Assembly (NCBI GenBank): GCA_046351415.1
Contig: JAXLYO010000010.1
Location: 186,001 to 250,000 of the forward strand
Reading direction: 5' to 3'
From: JABFRG01 sp046351415
GTDB taxonomy: Bacteria; Myxococcota_A; Polyangia; Polyangiales; Polyangiaceae
Length of the DNA: 64,000 nt
The notes under the pieces are model-generated. The model saw nothing but the letters and a program-made list of their open reading frames with translations, was not told where the DNA came from and did not search any database. Positions 59,499 through 64,000 of the stretch are shown here, piece by piece (the first letter of the stretch is position 1; every line of letters starts with the position of its first letter). A program made the translations under genes and the position numbers.

Positions 59499-60476
59499 AT
59501 GGCTTTGGCGATCAAGACCCGCGCGAAGCACGCGCTCGATATCCTCAAAGAGACGGCGAGCGACTGGGTTGACGACAAGGCTTCTCGGCTGGCGGCATCA
59601 CTTGCACTCTACACGCTTCTGTCGCTCGCGCCGCTACTCGTTTTGATCGTTTCGGCTCTTGGACTGATTTTCGGTGAGGAGACGGCGCGTGAGCAAGTCG
59701 CGCGGCAACTCCAGGCGTCCATCGGACCGGAGGCGGGCGAGGGAGTCAACATGCTGCTCGCGAGCGCGCACTCGCCGAAGGAAGGCATCTTGTCGACGAT
59801 CGTCAGCATCGTCGTCTTGCTTTTCGGCGCATCGGGAGTGTTCGGCGAGCTCCAGGAATCCCTCAACACCGTATGGGAGGTCGAGCCCAAACCGGGGCGC
59901 GGGGTGATGGGCCTCGTCAAAGACCGCTTCTTCTCGTTCACGATGGTTCTCGGAGTTGCATTCCTGCTGCTCGTCTCTCTGGTCGTCAGCACAGCTCTAT
60001 CGGCGCTCGGCGGCGTTTTCGCCCCTTCGTCGGGTTTCGTGCTTTTCGCCTGGCAAGCCGTCAACTTCGTCGTGTCTCTAGGCACGGTGACGTTGCTCTT
60101 CGCGCTCATGTACAAGGTGATCCCGGATGCACGCATCGCCTGGCGCCACGTCTGGGTCGGCGCATTCGCGACCGCAGTGCTCTTCACCATCGGAAAGTCG
60201 CTCCTCGGTTTATACCTCGGACGAGCGAGTGTAGCGTCTCCCTACGGCGCAGCCGGGTCCGTCGTGGTGCTCGTCATCTGGGTGTACTACTCGGCGCAGA
60301 TTCTCTTCATGGGCGCCGAGTTCACCCAAGTGTATGCGCGCGCTTCCGGCGCACCACTCGTACCGACGGAGAATGCCGTCGCGACGCGAGGTGGCCACGT
60401 GGACTCAGGGAAGGGTGACAGAAACCCGGCCCAGGGAGACACCGGAAGGTCCGTACCCTTGCTCCGTGAATCGTAG
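59499..60476 (+). CDS. YihY/BrkB (UPF0761) family inner membrane protein
   Basis: This 325-residue protein has six transmembrane segments. It shows the family signatures ASRLAASLALYTLLSLAPLLVLI near residue 25, a Gly-rich FGASGVFGELQESLNTVWEV block near 105, LMYKVIPDARIAWRHVWVGA near 205 and YGAAGSVVVLVIWVYYSAQILFMGAEFTQVYA near 250. Members were once called ribonuclease BN but are now seen as membrane proteins of unclear transport or envelope role. The start at 59499 follows GAGACGAGGCG. The 3' end overlaps the convergent NRDE gene by 72 nt, so its last 24 codons are also antisense to that gene. Confidence 0.88.
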   Translation: MALAIKTRAKHALDILKETASDWVDDKASRLAASLALYTLLSLAPLLVLIVSALGLIFGEETAREQVARQLQASIGPEAGEGVNMLLASAHSPKEGILSTIVSIVVLLFGASGVFGELQESLNTVWEVEPKPGRGVMGLVKDRFFSFTMVLGVAFLLLVSLVVSTALSALGGVFAPSSGFVLFAWQAVNFVVSLGTVTLLFALMYKVIPDARIAWRHVWVGAFATAVLFTIGKSLLGLYLGRASVASPYGAAGSVVVLVIWVYYSAQILFMGAEFTQVYARASGAPLVPTENAVATRGGHVDSGKGDRNPAQGDTGRSVPLLRES

Positions 60477-61154
60477 CGTCCCGTCTGCTTCGTAGACGAG
60501 CACCGTCGAAGCGCGCGTCCCGTACCCGGGCAGGGCGATGAAGGGAGACGAAAGCGCACTCTCCCACTCCTTGCCGACGCCCGTGTCAGGGAGTTCGTTT
60601 TCGTCTGCCCTCGCGTCGTCACGCAAGGCCGCGAGCGCTCGGTCGACGTCGAAGGAAGCGTCGCGCTCTCCGAGCAACTCGGTGAGCACGCGTTCGGTCC
60701 GCGTCACCTTCGGCCAAGGGACGTCCATTCGAGCATTCGAAAGGCCATGAATCCCGGGGCCGAGCAGAGCGGGCGCCTGTCCCGATTCATTTGCATAATA
60801 CACGGCGCCCACTCCGCCAAAAAGCAGGTTGAAGGCGGGAAACGCTTCCAACTCATCTGCGGAAAAGTCGAAGCCCGAGGACAGTGTGCGACGCACGACG
60901 AGCCCTCTCGACTTCCCTGTGCGTCTGGCGGAAGGCGAACGCACGTTCGTGACGAGCGAAAACGAGTTCCCGCTTTGCGTCTTGCGGACACCAAGCCACG
61001 TCCCCCCTTCGCGAAGGTCACGACCTGCGAAGATGTCTTCGTCGCTCCAAGCATGTGCCGGGGCACTCGGGCGGTCGTACACTTCGTCACGATTGCTGAG
61101 GACGACGAGCGGAAATCGTGGATTCGCGCCGATGGCAAGGACGACGAGGCACAT
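60405..61154 (-). CDS. NRDE/TANGO2-family protein
   Basis: This 249-residue protein starts MCLVVLAI, the NRDE family pattern with a conserved Cys at position 2. It continues with LVVLSNRDEVYDRPSAP, GRDLREGGTWLGV, ALVTNVR-like (SLVTNVRSP) and SRGLVVRR blocks. The family (Ntn-hydrolase-like fold, Cys2 as possible nucleophile) includes TANGO2; the biochemical role is not settled. Its 3' end overlaps that of the YihY-like gene on the other strand. Confidence 0.9.
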   Translation of the reverse strand: MCLVVLAIGANPRFPLVVLSNRDEVYDRPSAPAHAWSDEDIFAGRDLREGGTWLGVRKTQSGNSFSLVTNVRSPSARRTGKSRGLVVRRTLSSGFDFSADELEAFPAFNLLFGGVGAVYYANESGQAPALLGPGIHGLSNARMDVPWPKVTRTERVLTELLGERDASFDVDRALAALRDDARADENELPDTGVGKEWESALSSPFIALPGYGTRASTVLVYEADGTLRFTEQGYGPSGVSLGRVSVTLP

Positions 61155-61264
61155 CGCTCACCCCCGAACGATAGTTCGGAAACCACACATGATGCCTTCG
61201 ATGTTCGAATGGCCTTCGCCACCGGAGAGTTCGGTTTCCACGAAGGGAGTCTACGGAAGGCCGG

Positions 61265-61681
61265 ATGCGAAAGAAATTCCTTCCCGCGCCCCCAGGAATG
61301 TCTCGCCTTGCGCGGAAGGCGCGTTGTGAGCAATTTGTGATCGTGAGCAGCAGTCCGAGACTTGGTTGGTGGATGGTCCGCATTTCCGGACCTGCTGCCG
61401 TCGATTTCGTGACGTCCCTCGGTAGCCGTACAGGAGTCGTCGACGACGAAACCTACGCGGACGACCCGGTCGGGACGGACCCGATGAAGCGGCGTTTGAA
61501 GATGACGATGCCCGTCGCGCAAACGGTCGCCAAGCGCCTCAAAGAACAGTATGGCGGCATCTGCGCCATCACCATCGACGCCTGGAGCGAGCAGTCCGGA
61601 GAAATCGCTGTTCGGATCTCGGACAATGGCGAGCCAGTCGTTTCATTTCCGGAAGACAACGCTCGCATCGTCAAGCGGTGA
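61265..61681 (+). CDS. Small protein of unknown function
   Basis: This 138-residue protein has a basic N-terminal stretch of 25 residues and a compact region with short strands and helices (MVRISGPAAVDFV, AQTVAKRLKEQYGG, AITIDAWSEQSGEIAVRIS). No domain is recognised and there is no signal peptide or membrane segment. GGAAGG precedes the ATG by 4 nt, which favours this start; an in-frame GTG at 61337 would give a shorter protein that starts just before the conserved-looking part. Confidence 0.5.
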   Translation: MRKKFLPAPPGMSRLARKARCEQFVIVSSSPRLGWWMVRISGPAAVDFVTSLGSRTGVVDDETYADDPVGTDPMKRRLKMTMPVAQTVAKRLKEQYGGICAITIDAWSEQSGEIAVRISDNGEPVVSFPEDNARIVKR

Positions 61682-61691
61682 GCGCTCGCTT

Positions 61692-62147
61692 TCACCCCTT
61701 CTGAAGGAGCTTGCGAGCAGCTTTCGCAAATCGATCGCGTCGCGGCACGACGAGCCATTCTCGCCGCATGTACGTCGCGAAGTATCCGAGCGGGTGCGAT
61801 TTCGCGTCACCGCCGCCGAGGACATGAACGAGCATTTCGAGGTGCTGCCGGTTCCAGGCCCAGAACGGCACACCGGAGACGTCCGTTGCGTAGAAGAAGT
61901 CCCCCACGGCGCGCATCGTTTCCCAGTCGAGCGAGGCTCTGCGATACGGGCAATGCGCACAGACGACGTTCCACGGTTCACGCCACCCTGGCGTGCAGTC
62001 CCCAGCGGTCAACTTTCCGAGCGCGCGAGAGGGCTGCGTCGCCAGCGCGCATCGAGAGCAACGAGGACACACGAGCGCGATCTCGGTGGGTCGCGTCGTG
62101 TGACCGTAGCGGATATGGGTGGAGCCGCTGCCGTACTTCGAACTCAT
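61692..62147 (-). CDS. Zinc-ribbon-like small protein of unknown function
   Basis: This 151-residue protein has cysteines spaced like a zinc ribbon: CPRCSRC near residue 28 and CTPGW..VVCAHCP near 51-67. Five or six cysteines could bind one zinc ion. A following Trp/Phe/Arg-rich region (YATDVSGVPFWAWNRQHLEMLVHVLGG) is helical. Function is unknown. It converges with the gene at 61265-61681, 10 nt apart. Confidence 0.65.
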   Translation of the reverse strand: MSSKYGSGSTHIRYGHTTRPTEIALVCPRCSRCALATQPSRALGKLTAGDCTPGWREPWNVVCAHCPYRRASLDWETMRAVGDFFYATDVSGVPFWAWNRQHLEMLVHVLGGGDAKSHPLGYFATYMRREWLVVPRRDRFAKAARKLLQKG

Positions 62148-62176
62148 GACGACCCAACCGCGTTACCATGCTCTCC

Positions 62177-62839
62177 ATGAGCGCGCGTCCCGTTCTTCAC
62201 GTCGGCAACCAAAACTATTCGTCTTGGTCTTTGCGACCATGGCTTGCGCTCACGTGGGGCGGCATCGCGTTCGACCTCCACGTCATCCCCATGGGAGGGC
62301 CGGGCTACACCCAGAGGCGCTCCCCCGAGATTCTGAAAGTATCGCCATCCGGCACGGTTCCAGTTCTGGAGGTCGAAGGCGAAGGGATCGTCGACTCGCT
62401 CGCGATCTGCGAGTGGGCGGCCGAGCGAGCACCGCTTCTATGGCCCAGGGACTCGATGGCGCGCGCGCTGGCAAGATCGGCCGCCGCCGAGATGCATGCG
62501 GGGTTCGCGGCACTGCGCTCGACATTCACGTGCAACATCCGCCGGCGAACCGAGCCTCGCGTCGTCGACGACGCCGTTCGGGCCGACATCGTTCGCCTCG
62601 AAGCACTATGGAAGGGCCTGCTCCAGCGCTCCGGAGGCCCCTATTTGTTCGGCGCCCAGCCGACGATTGCCGACGCCTTTTTCACGCCCGTCGCCACGAG
62701 GTTTCGCACGTATGGCATTCGCATCGACCCCCAGGCCCAGACGTACTCGGATGTGCTGCTCCACAACGAGGCGTTCCGCACCTGGGAGGCTGCGGCGATC
62801 GTCGAACCGTGGACCATCGACCTCTGGGAAAGAACCTAA
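62177..62839 (+). CDS. Glutathione S-transferase family protein
   Basis: This 220-residue protein has a GST N-terminal thioredoxin-like domain: VGNQNYSSWSLRPWLAL near residue 6, the conserved PSGTVPVLEVEG near 54 and the VDSLAICEWAAER block near 72 that binds glutathione. An all-helical C-terminal domain follows (about 95-220) with YLFGAQPTIADAFFTPVATRF. NYSSWSLR is typical of a small bacterial GST group. An ATG 9 nt upstream (62168) is in frame and equally possible. Substrate is unknown. Confidence 0.9.
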   Translation: MSARPVLHVGNQNYSSWSLRPWLALTWGGIAFDLHVIPMGGPGYTQRRSPEILKVSPSGTVPVLEVEGEGIVDSLAICEWAAERAPLLWPRDSMARALARSAAAEMHAGFAALRSTFTCNIRRRTEPRVVDDAVRADIVRLEALWKGLLQRSGGPYLFGAQPTIADAFFTPVATRFRTYGIRIDPQAQTYSDVLLHNEAFRTWEAAAIVEPWTIDLWERT

Positions 62840-62984
62840 GTCAAAACGACTCCGGCTGCCTGGGTACCGAGCGAGTCTGACGAATCGCCTCTCGACGAGG
62901 CGGCGGAGTCAGCGGCTCTTGGCCGGGGATCTTTGCGTTCGCTCTCAAATTGCGACCGCGCGATCCATGATGGATGAAAGCGGT

Positions 62985-63998
62985 CTAGCGTGCCCCGCCC
63001 TCGTCCTGCCCTTCGCGCGACACGCGCCGTCGATGCAGAAGTAGAGCAGAGGCGAGTGCAAAAGCCCACCGGGTCCCGGACGAAGGCGGCCCGGAGCGAC
63101 CCGCCCCGACCGCGCACCCTTCGAGCCCGTCGGTCGGTGAATCCCCCGGCGGGACACACGTTCGGCCCGACGCGGTGCACACGAAACCGTCCTTACAGGT
63201 GCGGTAGTCCGTGCACGACGTCGGACAGGCTCCACCGATGCACTTGTAAGCACCGCAATCGGTTCGCTGTCCGGCGGAGTCTACGACGACGTTGCCGTCG
63301 CAATGACTTCCTTCTCGAACGACGCATGCGTGATTCTCACAGCGATGAGTCGATACGCATCCCCTATCGTCGTCACACGAGGTGGGGCACCCAAGGTCCG
63401 TGCCGCAGGCGTAGCCTCCGCACGTCTGCCCGGTCGCACTCACGACGCACGAACCAAGTCCATTGCAGATGTTCCCCGTCGCCCGGTTGTCGGTACACGT
63501 CACCGTGCCGCACGCGGTTCCGGGCGCATAGAGGCGACAAGCACCTCGGCCATCGCATAGACCGTCCTGACGACAGGTGGCCCGGGGGTCGGCCGCGCAC
63601 CGCTGCTGGCTGTCCGCGACCCCGTCTTTTGCGGCTCCGCACACGCCTGTGCGATCGCCGGACGTCTTCAGGGCCGCAGTACACGCCTGGCAAAGTCCGT
63701 CGCACAATTCGTTGCAACATACACCATTCGCGAGGAAGCCGGACCCGCATTCTGCCGCACTCGATGCCGGTGCGCCGTTCGCCTTCGCGCATACGGACTT
63801 CGCATTGCAGATCGACTGCGTCGTCGCATCACAGGAGCCGGGGTCCTCGGCGTTCGCAATGGCCGTGCACTTGCCCGGGCTAAGCCCGTTGCACGTCTCG
63901 CACGTGTCACACGCTTTCCGGCCGCAGCAAATCCCGTCCGTACAGAAAAGGCTGCTTCCGCAGTCCGCATCTGTCTGGCACGAGGACGCGAGCGCGTC
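62985..63998 (-). CDS. Cys-rich surface protein with MYXO-CTERM-like tail (5' end outside window)
   Basis: The minus-strand frame stays open to the window edge, giving at least 337 residues. It is built of short Cys-rich repeats (CxxDxxC, CxNGLG-type and GxC patterns) with very many cysteines. The last 45 residues have a Gly-Cys (EGCAVGAGR), a hydrophobic helix (WAFALASALLL) and HRRR, matching the MYXO-CTERM sorting tail recognised by myxosortase. It should be exported and anchored to the cell surface. The N-terminal signal lies outside the window. Confidence 0.9.
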   Translation of the reverse strand, partial: DALASSCQTDADCGSSLFCTDGICCGRKACDTCETCNGLSPGKCTAIANAEDPGSCDATTQSICNAKSVCAKANGAPASSAAECGSGFLANGVCCNELCDGLCQACTAALKTSGDRTGVCGAAKDGVADSQQRCAADPRATCRQDGLCDGRGACRLYAPGTACGTVTCTDNRATGNICNGLGSCVVSATGQTCGGYACGTDLGCPTSCDDDRGCVSTHRCENHACVVREGSHCDGNVVVDSAGQRTDCGAYKCIGGACPTSCTDYRTCKDGFVCTASGRTCVPPGDSPTDGLEGCAVGAGRSGPPSSGTRWAFALASALLLHRRRVSREGQDEGGAR

Positions 63999-64000
63999 CG

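Noticed and set aside
1..64000. tRNA, rRNA, CRISPR arrays, insertion sequences and attachment sites
   Set aside because: I read all intergenic stretches over about 100 nt and saw no cloverleaf, repeat-spacer array, transposase or integrase.

Overview
The window is a high-GC chromosomal segment that is most likely from a myxobacterium of the Polyangiales/Sorangiineae type. This is an inference from several things seen together: many lipoproteins with Ser/Gly/Pro-rich linkers, a Cys-rich protein ending in a MYXO-CTERM-like sorting tail, eukaryotic-type Ser/Thr kinases (one with an HRDISPxN catalytic loop), an enhancer-binding protein with an FHA domain, and a GAF-GAF histidine kinase. No tRNA, rRNA, CRISPR array, insertion sequence or phage gene was seen. 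Most of the window is densely packed coding sequence, with many stop/start overlaps that point to translational coupling.

Layout. 1-4.3 kb: tail of a histidine kinase, then rph, rdgB and the F0 part of the ATP synthase (atpZ-like, atpI-like, atpB, atpE), all on the plus strand. 4.3-17.3 kb: housekeeping and envelope genes: UbiB/ABC1 kinase-like protein, a TetR regulator with a visible operator, L,D-transpeptidase coupled to a GAF histidine kinase, a polyprenol-phosphate mannosyltransferase-like enzyme, a von Willebrand A lipoprotein, an FGE/SUMF-like protein coupled to an aminotransferase, and an acyl-lipid desaturase. 17.3-23.7 kb: a complete RND efflux operon (outer-membrane channel, adaptor, pump) divergent from its TetR regulator, with three copies of one operator.

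23.7-37.8 kb is the most unusual block. It holds an FHA sigma-54 activator, a full-length class I lanthipeptide dehydratase (LanB), a LanC cyclase whose third zinc ligand appears to be Cys instead of His, two different ABC half-transporters (one with a C39 peptidase domain whose catalytic Asp is Asn), a HlyD-type adaptor, and a cupin-like protein. No convincing precursor peptide gene is present, although a 647-nt gap next to the export genes carries an orphan plus-strand terminator. Together these genes look like a maturation and export line for a modified peptide.

37.8-46.0 kb is a second unusual block on the minus strand. Two copies of an unknown lipoprotein gene share a 1,138-bp segment that is about 99 percent identical but carry different signal peptides. 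They flank two diverged type-1 periplasmic-binding-fold lipoproteins, a trypsin-like protease and a TPR/PEGA-like protein. 46.2-64 kb: a Ser/Thr kinase coupled to a PP2C phosphatase, several unknown lipoproteins, an ECF sigma/anti-sigma-like pair, a GH5 glycosidase coupled to an unknown exported protein, a second Ser/Thr kinase, a YihY/BrkB membrane protein, an NRDE protein, a GST and the Cys-rich MYXO-CTERM-like protein that runs off the window end.
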